In this document: piece by piece, positions 1 to 5,802 of the stretch
Layout: each line of letters begins with the position of its first letter
Position numbering within the stretch: the first letter of the stretch is position 1
NCBI GenBank assembly: GCA_016935885.1
Contig: JAFGQA010000110.1
Span: forward strand, 1 to 10,018
Direction: 5' to 3'
Source: Phycisphaerae bacterium
GTDB taxonomy: Bacteria; Planctomycetota; Phycisphaerae; UBA1845; UTPLA1
Length of the DNA: 10,018 nt
Notes under the pieces: model-generated
What the model was told of the DNA's origin: nothing
Database searches by the model: none
Seen by the model: the letters and a program-made list of their open reading frames with translations, nothing else
Program-made: the position numbers and the translations under genes

Positions 1-443
1 CCAAGCGCAGGATTCCAACGCTTCAGCTTCGCACGGGCTTGCTGAATCCACGCAATGTACTCCCTCGTCGCACGGACAGACCGTGACCGCGCTTTATTCG
101 CCGCCGCCTTGGCCGCTTGCGCTCTGCGCTTCATATCCGCGACGAGGGGATTATCCCGCTTTGTATTCGGGTCCGAGCCGCCGAGTGCAAGCGTGGTGCC
201 CGAGCCGACCGATGCCGTCCTGGCCTTTTCCGCCCGACGCTTCATGTCGGCGACGAGGGGATTATCCACGCTTGCCAGTCGGGGCCTATCGGCCCGTGTT
301 GACGACATCGACAGAGCCGCTATTTCTGCTGCCGAAAGTCGCCTGATCCGCAGACCGCTCGCCTCACGCTCTGCGTTGCTCATGCTGAATGTCCCGCGCG
401 GGAACCGAACGGCTCCGCTGAGTTCAATTGTCACGTTCATCAT
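1..443 (-). CDS. Hypothetical protein with in-frame duplicated segment, C-terminus cut by window edge
   Basis: The frame stays open without a stop from an ATG at 443 down to the left edge, giving at least 147 residues; the C-terminus is missing. The ATG overlaps the stop of the preceding gene (ATGA). A GAGG element at 448-451 lies 4 bases from this ATG and 7 bases from a second in-frame ATG at 440, so the start could be either. The protein begins MMNVTIELSG and is then rich in Ala, Arg, Lys and Ser. It contains DNPLVADMKRRA twice, 37 residues apart. The visible C-terminal part is basic (AAKAAANKARSRS) with a likely helix near WIQQARAKLKRW. I see no signal peptide or membrane segment, and I recognise no family. 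The coupling with upstream small genes suggests one transcript, perhaps from a phage or integrative element, which is inference. Confidence 0.62.
   Translation of the reverse strand, partial: MMNVTIELSGAVRFPRGTFSMSNAEREASGLRIRRLSAAEIAALSMSSTRADRPRLASVDNPLVADMKRRAEKARTASVGSGTTLALGGSDPNTKRDNPLVADMKRRAQAAKAAANKARSRSVRATREYIAWIQQARAKLKRWNPAL
127..268 (-). repeat. In-frame direct repeat inside the left-edge hypothetical gene
   Basis: Bases 127-157 and 238-268 match over about 30 positions with two internal differences (a/g and c/g). They are exactly 111 bases (37 codons) apart, so both copies are read in the same frame and encode the same 12 residues, DNPLVADMKRRA. The conserved protein with silent or near-silent base changes suggests either selection on the peptide or a fairly recent tandem duplication. 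Confidence 0.8.
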
Positions 444-781
444 TCCACCTCAAACACATCGCCGAATCTTGCTGTGAAAGCCTCCGCCTGCCGCGCGGCT
501 TCCTCCAGCCGGACGAGTTCACCGAAGTCGGTCGGCCGTCCGAGCACGTATCCGAGAACAATCTTAGCCGCCATCGCGTCCCCGTCCTCCGCCTTCATCG
601 CCAGGGCATCGAAGATTCGCGCCAACCGCTCGATAGGTATGGCCTTCATCGCCGCCATCCGCAGGCTGGCAACCTGCCCCGCAAACGGATTGCCCGGTCC
701 GCCATGATTCCCGGGCAGATAGCGCCCGTGGGCGTCCCGCTCAGGACCGTCACCCCCGTTTGTTAACCGTCTCTGTGCCAT
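440..781 (-). CDS. Hypothetical 113-aa protein with GNxGGPGNP motif
   Basis: I chose the ATG at 781, giving MAQRRLTNGG and 113 residues, because it lies two bases after the stop of the upstream 31-codon gene (TGA-GC-ATG), an arrangement typical of translational coupling. A more distal ATG at 847 would overlap that mini-gene in another frame. No strong Shine-Dalgarno is visible. Residues about 15-35 carry GRYLPGNHGGPGNPFAGQ, a Gly/Pro/Asn-rich motif. I recall it from small proteins encoded near recombinases and phage genes in Planctomycetota and other environmental bacteria (somewhat like DUF5681). The rest is predicted helical (MKAIPIERLARIFDALAMKA, then AAKIVLGYVLGRPTDF) and resembles the DNA-associated small-terminase-like proteins only in general shape. 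No enzyme motif is seen. The stop overlaps the start of the next gene (ATGA). Confidence 0.68.
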   Translation of the reverse strand: MAQRRLTNGGDGPERDAHGRYLPGNHGGPGNPFAGQVASLRMAAMKAIPIERLARIFDALAMKAEDGDAMAAKIVLGYVLGRPTDFGELVRLEEAARQAEAFTARFGDVFEVE

Positions 782-783
782 GC

Positions 784-879
784 TCAGGCCCCGCTGCCAC
801 CTGCACCAACAATGCCGTCCAGCCGCGCCGCGTGCCGTGTGCGCCACGTGGTGCCGTCCTGGACGTGTTCCAGGGTCAT
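784..879 (-). CDS. 31-codon mini-gene between two coupled genes
   Basis: The ATG at 879 overlaps the stop of the upstream frame (ATGA). It is preceded by a very strong Shine-Dalgarno, GGAGGGAG at 885-892, five bases away. The 31-residue product starts MTLEHVQDGTTWRTRHAARL, ends in GAGGSGA, and stops two bases before the ATG of the 113-aa gene. No hydrophobic segment is seen. The signals on both sides are good, so translation is likely. The peptide may have its own role, or its translation may mainly deliver ribosomes to the next gene. I recognise no family. Confidence 0.5.
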   Translation of the reverse strand: MTLEHVQDGTTWRTRHAARLDGIVGAGGSGA

Positions 880-1229
880 CGACGCTCCCTCCGAATCATA
901 TCGAGCACCGCCGCCCGTCGCTCGTCCGACAGCTCCACCGGGCAGGCCGCGAGCCACACGTGCAAGGCATCATCATTGCCCGGATTCAGCGGACACGGCG
1001 CATCGTGTGGCCCCGAAATTGGCCGGTCGCCCGCCGGGCCATGCGGAATTACTGGGGTTTCGGAAGGGTGTTCAAGTCCTGTAACGCCCAGTTGGCCCGA
1101 CCCGTCGACAGCCCTTGTCTGCGGGTCTCTACTTCTCTCACCAGCAGCACTTGCGACGTCGGCACGCTGAGTCCATCGAGCCGAGTGATCGGCGTCGGTC
1201 CTGCCAGCGATTACCTGTGGCTTGCACGG
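876..1229 (-). pseudogene. Open frame without a start codon, probable 3' remnant of a larger gene
   Basis: From an in-frame TAA at 1230-1232 the frame stays open for 117 codons to the TGA at 876-878. There is no ATG, GTG or TTG until the last third; only CTG codons, an inner TTG and GTG near ALHVWL, and a late ATG in DMIRR occur. The last third reads like protein, NDDALHVWLAACPVELSDER followed by a basic helix ending in IRRERR. The first part is Pro/Gly-rich and disordered-looking. The C-terminal pattern loosely recalls tails of planctomycete tyrosine recombinases, which is memory only. The tight coupling to the mini-gene shows that the end was functional in a real gene. The missing start suggests that the 5' part was lost near 1230. 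A short product from TTG or GTG remains possible. Confidence 0.42.
885..892 (-). promoter_or_regulatory. Strong ribosome-binding site for the 31-codon mini-gene
   Basis: GGAGGGAG on the minus strand lies five bases upstream of the ATG at 879. It is embedded in the last codons of the upstream frame. It is the best Shine-Dalgarno of the left cluster and the main argument that the mini-gene is translated. Confidence 0.6.
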
Positions 1230-1281
1230 TTAGTCACGTCTTGGCGCAAGCAACGGCGTGAGCGTTCGTGCCAAGCAGCAA

Positions 1282-1309
1282 GGCCCCACACGCCGAAGCG
1301 TGCGGGGCC
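1282..1309 (-). terminator. UUCG-capped GC-rich hairpin, possible terminator
   Basis: Read on the minus strand, GGCCCCGCACGC, a TTCG loop and GCGTGTGGGGCC form a 12-position stem with one mismatch. The loop is C(UUCG)G, the exceptionally stable tetraloop. The downstream minus-strand bases are only moderately T-rich (TTGCTGCTTGG), so intrinsic termination is not certain. It sits just upstream of the left cluster and may insulate it. It could also be a dispersed-repeat hairpin. Confidence 0.5.
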
Positions 1310-1327
1310 GTGTTGCGGGAGAGCCGT

Positions 1328-1354
1328 GGAAGAGGAGGAGGAAGGAGGAGGAAG
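1328..1354 (+). repeat. 27-base pure-purine tract (GGA/GAA repeats)
   Basis: Every base from 1328 to 1354 is A or G, made of imperfect GAGGAG and GAAGGAG units. Such mirror-like purine runs can slip or adopt triplex structure; here it lies in non-coding DNA. I see no coding role. Confidence 0.75.
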
Positions 1355-1424
1355 TTCTTCATATTCGTCGTACATGAGGAAGTACACACTCCTGGGCAAC
1401 ATCTGACGCGGAATTCCGAGTTTG

Positions 1425-1501
1425 CCTTGATTCTTCTGGGGGGTCGCGGAGCCCTCGCTTTCAAACATGACCCGGGTAAGGCGCGCTCCGCGTTCTGGAT
1501 G
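1425..1501 (-). repeat. Possible fragment of a dispersed intergenic repeat
   Basis: Read on the minus strand, the stretch translates to pieces such as CHPERGAR and FESEGSATPQKN. I know these strings from spurious proteins predicted over dispersed non-coding repeats in many environmental genomes. The match is from memory and no second copy occurs in this window, so the call is tentative. Confidence 0.3.
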
Positions 1502-1590
1502 GCAGCCGCACGCGCGGGCGTCATGACGTGCCGCCCAACCCATCGGCACCCGTAAGGAGCCGCGCAGAGACAACGCAAACGGTTGACCCG

Positions 1591-1606
1591 CCTGCCCGCG
1601 GGCAGG
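1591..1606. repeat. Perfect 16-base palindrome
   Basis: CCTGCCCGCGGGCAGG is fully self-complementary. It could form a cruciform, serve as a dimeric protein-binding site, or be a unit of a dispersed palindromic repeat. It lies in the gene-poor stretch with no start codon near by. Confidence 0.6.
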
Positions 1607-1800
1607 TCCGCCAAACGGCAAGCCAGCAGTCCAAGCAAGCGGCACAATCGGTCCTGTTGTTCTCGCGCGGCGCCTAAGTGTTTTTCACAGAACAGGTTAT
1701 GGCGGTTCGCCCGACACAAATTCCATTGTTGCGCGGCATGGTGCATCGCGACAACCTGCCTTGGTCTGACAATGCCTCCACTGGAAGGCCCCACCCCTCC

Positions 1801-1835
1801 TTGACCGGAAAGGGCCGACCGTCAATACTTAGAAT
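1801..1835 (+). promoter_or_regulatory. Possible sigma70-type promoter for the metalloprotease gene
   Basis: TTGACC at 1801-1806 is followed after 17 bases by AATACT (1824-1829; four of six matches). A better -10 box, TAGAAT at 1830-1835, is 23 bases away, too far for that -35. The site is about 100 bases before the TTG start at 1934, and no better candidate is seen. This is weak, sequence-only evidence. Confidence 0.3.
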
Positions 1836-1933
1836 AGTCCGACTGATCCACGGGTCGGCCAGGACCGATACCAGGTTGTCGGATCGAGTACCTCGCTTCT
1901 ACTCCGCGAACCCTACGTGGGGAGTACCATTCC

Positions 1934-3046
1934 TTGAGAGCAAATCGAACTTCGACCTTGCTGTCTGGGATCGTTCTGTCGGCGGCGGCCCTTGCAGCGG
2001 CAGCCCTTGTGATGACAGGTGGCTGTGATGTGCTTCTTCCGGAGTTTCCCATTGGCAAGCTGCCGTCGGATACGGGCAGGGACTTTGACGCCGCCACGCT
2101 GCTGCAACTCGATGCGAACGGCAGCGCGGTGATCGCCGGCACCATCGCTGGCGATGAGGCAGCCGTATACGACCTGGGCCCCTGCGATGTGGGAGACCGC
2201 ATCATCGCGACAGTTGACCCTGCGGCGGGCAGCCCCCTGGACCCGACAATGGCGGTCTTCAACGAGGATGGCGAGGTCCTGGCGCTGAACGATGATGTCG
2301 ACCTGGCTGCGGGCCTGATCGGGTCGCACATCGACGAGATCGTCTCGACCGGCGGGGATCATTACTACCTGGCTGTTTCGAAGTTCTATTTCGACATGCG
2401 GGGGGGCAACTACGAAGGGACCGTCCACGTCGAGCGTGACGGCGTCTTTCCCCAGCCCCCAACACAGTACCTGTTGCTGAACTTCGCCGGTGGGAGCGTT
2501 ACCCTCCCGAACGAGGGCACCATCGAGATGGATGCGTTCGATGCCGCGGACATCGACCCCGTCTACATCGGCAAGACAAACGAGATCAAGGCCAAGATCG
2601 AGGAAACCGTCCGCCAGAACTTCGAGGACACCGGCATTCAGATCGTGACGAGCGACGATCCCGCCCCGGAGCCGGGCACGTTCAGTACGGTCTACTTCGG
2701 CGGGTTCAGCACCGACAAGTTCGGCCTGGCCGAGTCCGTCGATCAAGGCAACCTCGATCGGTGCGACGATGGCATCGTCTTTACGAACAACTTCGACGAC
2801 CCGTTCGCCCATCAGCCCACGCCTGACGGCATCGCCGTCGCGATCGGCAATGTCGCGTCCCACGAGGCCGGCCACCTGCTGGGGCTGAACCACGTCGCGG
2901 ACATCACCGCACTAATGGACAGCACGGGCACCGCCAGCACGCTGTTGGCCGATCAGGAGTTCAAGACGGCTCCATTTCATCGGTCGATCTTCCCCATCGG
3001 CAGCCAAAACGCGCCCATGATCCTGGACCGGGTTGTTCCCAAGTAG
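1934..3046 (+). CDS. Secreted metzincin-like zinc metalloprotease lipoprotein with N-terminal PPC-like domain
   Basis: This 370-residue protein is probably a surface or periplasmic protease. It starts at TTG 1934, with a purine-rich GGGGAG about ten bases upstream; no in-frame ATG precedes the signal-peptide core. Residues 9-27 are hydrophobic and are followed by TGGC with Cys31, a lipobox with Thr at the -3 position, which is unusual but tolerated. Residues about 50-165 resemble a bacterial pre-peptidase (PPC) domain: a repeated Asp-rich beta pattern including ALNDDVD and HYYLAVS. The catalytic region carries HEAGHLLGLNH at residues 310-320, the HExxHxxGxxH zinc site, with Glu311 as expected catalytic base and Met328 in ALMD as a likely Met-turn. 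PPC domains are most often C-terminal, so an N-terminal one is slightly unusual. The next gene is convergent, so the gene appears to be transcribed alone. Substrate is unknown. Confidence 0.85.
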   Translation: MRANRTSTLLSGIVLSAAALAAAALVMTGGCDVLLPEFPIGKLPSDTGRDFDAATLLQLDANGSAVIAGTIAGDEAAVYDLGPCDVGDRIIATVDPAAGSPLDPTMAVFNEDGEVLALNDDVDLAAGLIGSHIDEIVSTGGDHYYLAVSKFYFDMRGGNYEGTVHVERDGVFPQPPTQYLLLNFAGGSVTLPNEGTIEMDAFDAADIDPVYIGKTNEIKAKIEETVRQNFEDTGIQIVTSDDPAPEPGTFSTVYFGGFSTDKFGLAESVDQGNLDRCDDGIVFTNNFDDPFAHQPTPDGIAVAIGNVASHEAGHLLGLNHVADITALMDSTGTASTLLADQEFKTAPFHRSIFPIGSQNAPMILDRVVPK

Positions 3047-3290
3047 CGCCGGCGAGGCTTCCCCGTCCGATCTTCCGCGCGCGTGGCTAGTGCCAGACGT
3101 GCTCCGGTGCGCTGCACGCTTTGGAGCACCAACAACGAATGCCAATCGAGTTGTCGGAAGGTGTGGTTGCCCACCCAGCGCGAGCATGTCCGTCGCGGCA
3201 CGCTTCGCGCCCAGCTCACCACCGCGAGGGCATCGCCCCACGGCAGTCGAGGCCCACGCAAATCAGGCCAAGTGGATCCGATCACGTCGC
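3047..3290. other. Convergent intergenic region
   Basis: These 244 bases lie between the 3' ends of the metalloprotease and the small lipoprotein genes. Apart from the hairpin at 3099-3129 I see no gene or RNA. Open frames here are short and lack ribosome-binding sites. Confidence 0.5.
3099..3129 (+). terminator. Hairpin between convergent genes, possible terminator
   Basis: GTGCTCC (3099-3105) and GGAGCAC (3123-3129) are perfect inverted copies. An inner GTGC-GCT-GCAC can extend the stem. The hairpin starts 52 bases after the metalloprotease stop. There is no T-run on either side, so it may be a weak or factor-assisted terminator or an RNA 3'-end stabiliser. Confidence 0.35.
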
Positions 3291-3470
3291 TCAGTTGCCA
3301 AGAAAGAGGGCGGCGCCCACATCGATCAGCCCCTTCATGAAGTTGCCGATCGTTTCGACGAGGATATCCATGGGTGCCCTGTCCTCGTCACATCCGGAGA
3401 CGGCCAGCATCATGGCGGGCAGCAATGACGCCAGAAACAGCGTTTTCTTGGGTCGGTGTATTGCCTTCAT
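3291..3470 (-). CDS. Small predicted lipoprotein (59 aa)
   Basis: The ATG at 3470 is set by an excellent Shine-Dalgarno, AGGAGAG at 3477-3483, six bases upstream. A TTG at 3488 lies upstream of that signal and is unlikely to be used. The product has a basic start (MKAIHRPKK), a hydrophobic core (TLFLASLLPAMMLA) and the lipobox VSGC, placing the lipidated Cys at residue 27. The mature part is only about 33 residues. It opens with acidic DEDRAP, where Asp right after the Cys would favour inner-membrane retention under the E. coli rule, which may not apply here. It ends in an amphipathic, hydrophobic stretch (GNFMKGLIDVGAALFLGN). It lies 175 bases downstream of the TonB receptor gene on the same strand and could be co-transcribed. 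I recognise no family. Confidence 0.72.
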   Translation of the reverse strand: MKAIHRPKKTLFLASLLPAMMLAVSGCDEDRAPMDILVETIGNFMKGLIDVGAALFLGN

Positions 3471-3476
3471 AGACTG

Positions 3477-3483
3477 CTCTCCT
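3477..3483 (-). promoter_or_regulatory. Ribosome-binding site that fixes the small lipoprotein start
   Basis: AGGAGAG on the minus strand, six bases before the ATG at 3470. It rules in favour of the 59-residue form over an 18-base longer TTG form. Confidence 0.7.
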
Positions 3484-3613
3484 GACAACCGGAATACGGC
3501 TTCCGCCCGAATCGCTTATCGGGAATCTCCAAGACACGCATCAAGGGGAAACAGGGCAACTCGATCTCCTTGTCAGGCGTTTCCTCGTGGATTCACATCC
3601 CGATTTGGTACGA

Positions 3614-3662
3614 GGCTGAGCCCACGCCACACCTAGGACGGCTGCTCATTTGAGGCTCAGCC
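3614..3662 (-). terminator. Inverted repeat overlapping the TonB receptor stop codon
   Basis: GGCTGAGCC (3614-3622) and GGCTCAGCC (3654-3662) are perfect 9-base inverted copies separated by 31 bases. On the transcript the first arm lies in the last codons of the receptor gene. The loop is long and no T-run follows, so it may slow or stop transcription before the small lipoprotein gene only weakly. It is a structural observation, with termination as inference. Confidence 0.3.
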
Positions 3663-5802
3663 GAAACTCTGCGTAGAACATCCGCGGCACCTCGCCGCTG
3701 CTGAAGTGCGAAGTCCCGCCCTCAAAGTGCCCGGCGTCGGTCAGATTCCGCACGCCGAACGCGAGCGAGGCCCTGTCGTCCCAAAACTCGTGCTCGGCCC
3801 GGAGATCGAATCTGAAGTAGGCGTCCTCTCTGCGCGGGAGCATCGGTAGGTCGCCGTTCGGCACGTTCACCTCGTCCACAAAGAACAAGTGGCTGGAGAG
3901 GTGCAGGTCGTCGGTCAAATCGTATCGCGTACCCAGCATGAACTTATTCTTGGGTGGGGAGTTGCACCCCGTATCGACGATCGAGGAGCCCTCGCTCCAA
4001 TTCAGTCGTTGCAGCGTGTAGTTGCCCAACACCGTCAGTGACTTGGTGACTGGACAACGCACGTCCAACTCCAGCCCATAGAGGCTGGCGTCCGCCACTT
4101 CATCGCCGACGCTCAGCATCATGCCCGGCGGCCCGCCGCGCGTCTCGGAGACGATCAGGTCCGAGTATTCATGCCAGAACGGCGTCACGTTGAGCTCCAG
4201 CCGATCGAAGAGCTTGGCGCGGTACCCCAATTCGTAGGCGATGAGTTTCTCGGAATCTGCGTTTTGGTCGCTCTGCAACCACATGATGCCTCCCGAAAGT
4301 GGCGTGTCCATGAACCGGCGTGCGGCGGGTGGCATGTGGAATGCGCGCGATACGGACGCGTAGATGAGCGAGTTATCAGTCAGCTCGTAGGAGATCGCTG
4401 CGCGCCCGCTGGGCTCGAACCCGCCATAGGAGTCGTACTCGATTCGGCCGCCCAGATTCAACGTCCACTTCGGGGCGAAGCGCCATTCGTCTTGGAGGTA
4501 CAGCCCGCCGATGAACGCGCGGACGATACCGTCAGAGAGCATGAACGGGTCGGCGTTGGTCGCGTCCGTGTAGTCGAAGCGCGTATCGAGGCCCCAGGTG
4601 ACGGTGTGTTGTTCGACCGGCTTGAACGTATGTGTGAACTGCAACGCGTATTGTTGGTAGCGAAAATCAAACGAAGGGATCCCCGGCAACACGTGAAAAT
4701 CGTTGACGTACCCCGTCAGCGCAAACTCGTTGTCCTTCTCCACACGGTGGCTCCACTTGCCCAACACATAGTTGGCCTGCGTCCTTGGATGGACGGTGCC
4801 GCCGATCTGCCCCAATAACGACAGCGGCCAGTTGTCACCCGTGACGGAGCTGCCGGCCGAAAAAGTCAACGTATCCTTGCTGTCGGGTCCCGGCGTGTAG
4901 ATCCCGTGGACCCCCATTCTGCCGGCTTGATACTTGTCGTCGTAGCTCCCAAGAAATCCGCCACCCTTGAAGCCGTCGCTGGCTTCGTACTCGCCGGAGA
5001 CGCGCATCCTGAGGTTGCCATCCTTGAACGCATAGCCGAGGTACTCCCTGTACGATCCGCGCGAGGCGCCGCCGGTCGTGAACGTGAGCCCCTCTTGATC
5101 TGCCGGGTCTTTTGTGATGATGTTGATGACGCCGTTGACGGCGTTGGCGCCCCACGTCACGCCGCCGGGGCCGCGGATGACCTCGATGCGTTCGATGTCC
5201 TCGAGCTGAAACGGCCAGGCTCCCCAAAACGTACCGCCCATGACGGAGTCGAAGATCTGCCTCCCATCCACCAGCACGAGCGTCTTGTCGGCGCGTTGGC
5301 CGTGGAAACCACGTGGCGAGACGGCGTAGTTCCCATAGCTCAATTCCGCGACATCGACGCCGGGTACGAGTCGGAGGGCGTCGGGAACGGACCGGGCCCC
5401 GGATCGCCGGATGTCCTCGGCGGTGATCACGCTGATAGCGTGGGGCACGGTGGTGATCTTCTGCTCACGCCGCGTCGCCGTAACGACCATGGGCACCTCG
5501 AGTTCCAGGAGTTCGATGTCTTCGAAGTCGTCCGCCTCCATTCCTTGACGATCAGGTTGCTCGGCGGCCGGCTGCGTCTCGACCGGCGGGGAAGGCTCGT
5601 CCGGCTGCTGTCTCTCGTCTGCCTCCTCGGCCGGCGCATGTCCAGTGAACACACATAGGATTGCAGCGCCCATAGCGAAGCGCAAGACACGCGTGCGGCG
5701 GTGTCTGGACGAGCGCACGGGCGCATGTTCAAGCCCACGGCTGGCTGGTGACCCCCGTGCTCGTATCGTGGAGGTTGTCTCGCTGTGTCGCTGCGGATTC
5801 AC
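3646..5802 (-). CDS. TonB-dependent outer-membrane receptor
   Basis: This 718-residue protein is an energy-coupled importer of a scarce ligand such as a siderophore, cobalamin or an oligomer; the ligand cannot be read from the sequence. The start is GTG 5802. It overlaps the stop of the upstream binding-protein gene (GTGA) and has GGAGAG five bases before it. The signal peptide is long: a basic region of about 42 residues, the core GAAILCVFTGHAPA, and likely cleavage after Ala58. An acidic/proline-rich linker follows. VPMVVTATRR near 103-112 is a TonB-box-like segment that leads into the plug domain (about 115-230). The plug holds DALRLVPGVD, LVDGRQIFD, RIEVIRGPGG and NAVNGVINIITKDP. The rest is an Asn/Tyr/Phe-rich 22-strand-type barrel, with total length usual for the family. 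The C-terminus, MFYAEFRLSLK, ends in Lys rather than the common aromatic residue. Family is clear; substrate is not. Confidence 0.93.
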   Translation of the reverse strand: MNPQRHSETTSTIRARGSPASRGLEHAPVRSSRHRRTRVLRFAMGAAILCVFTGHAPAEEADERQQPDEPSPPVETQPAAEQPDRQGMEADDFEDIELLELEVPMVVTATRREQKITTVPHAISVITAEDIRRSGARSVPDALRLVPGVDVAELSYGNYAVSPRGFHGQRADKTLVLVDGRQIFDSVMGGTFWGAWPFQLEDIERIEVIRGPGGVTWGANAVNGVINIITKDPADQEGLTFTTGGASRGSYREYLGYAFKDGNLRMRVSGEYEASDGFKGGGFLGSYDDKYQAGRMGVHGIYTPGPDSKDTLTFSAGSSVTGDNWPLSLLGQIGGTVHPRTQANYVLGKWSHRVEKDNEFALTGYVNDFHVLPGIPSFDFRYQQYALQFTHTFKPVEQHTVTWGLDTRFDYTDATNADPFMLSDGIVRAFIGGLYLQDEWRFAPKWTLNLGGRIEYDSYGGFEPSGRAAISYELTDNSLIYASVSRAFHMPPAARRFMDTPLSGGIMWLQSDQNADSEKLIAYELGYRAKLFDRLELNVTPFWHEYSDLIVSETRGGPPGMMLSVGDEVADASLYGLELDVRCPVTKSLTVLGNYTLQRLNWSEGSSIVDTGCNSPPKNKFMLGTRYDLTDDLHLSSHLFFVDEVNVPNGDLPMLPRREDAYFRFDLRAEHEFWDDRASLAFGVRNLTDAGHFEGGTSHFSSGEVPRMFYAEFRLSLK

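Larger units (their letters stand above)
1230..1933. other. Gene-poor stretch of about 700 bases
   Basis: I find no convincing coding region. The open frames on both strands give Cys-, Arg-, Pro- and Ser-rich translations without domains, and none has a good start signal. The stretch holds the UUCG hairpin, a purine tract, a possible repeat fragment, a perfect 16-base palindrome and, near its end, a possible promoter for the metalloprotease gene. It lies between a truncated-looking small-gene cluster and an ordinary chromosomal gene, and may be the eroded edge of an inserted element. Confidence 0.55.

Noticed and set aside
55..477. Plus-strand frame of 140 codons at the left edge
   Set aside because: The minus-strand frame is coupled by ATGA to an upstream gene with a Shine-Dalgarno; the plus frame is its Ala/Arg/Ser-rich shadow.
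1211..1794. Minus-strand frames of 144 and 186 codons in the gene-poor stretch
   Set aside because: They overlap each other in different frames, have low-complexity and Cys/Arg/Pro-rich translations, and include the purine tract and repeat-like strings typical of spurious proteins.
1913..2893. 326-codon open frame on the minus strand opposite the metalloprotease gene
   Set aside because: It is a reverse-frame shadow of a GC-rich gene. The opposite strand encodes a signal peptide, lipobox and zinc site in the right order, while this translation has no domain and a poor start.
4171..5658. Plus-strand open frames of 215 and 250 codons within 4171-5658
   Set aside because: Both lie opposite the TonB receptor gene, whose plug and barrel motifs are unmistakable. 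They are complementary-strand shadows without ribosome-binding sites or domains.
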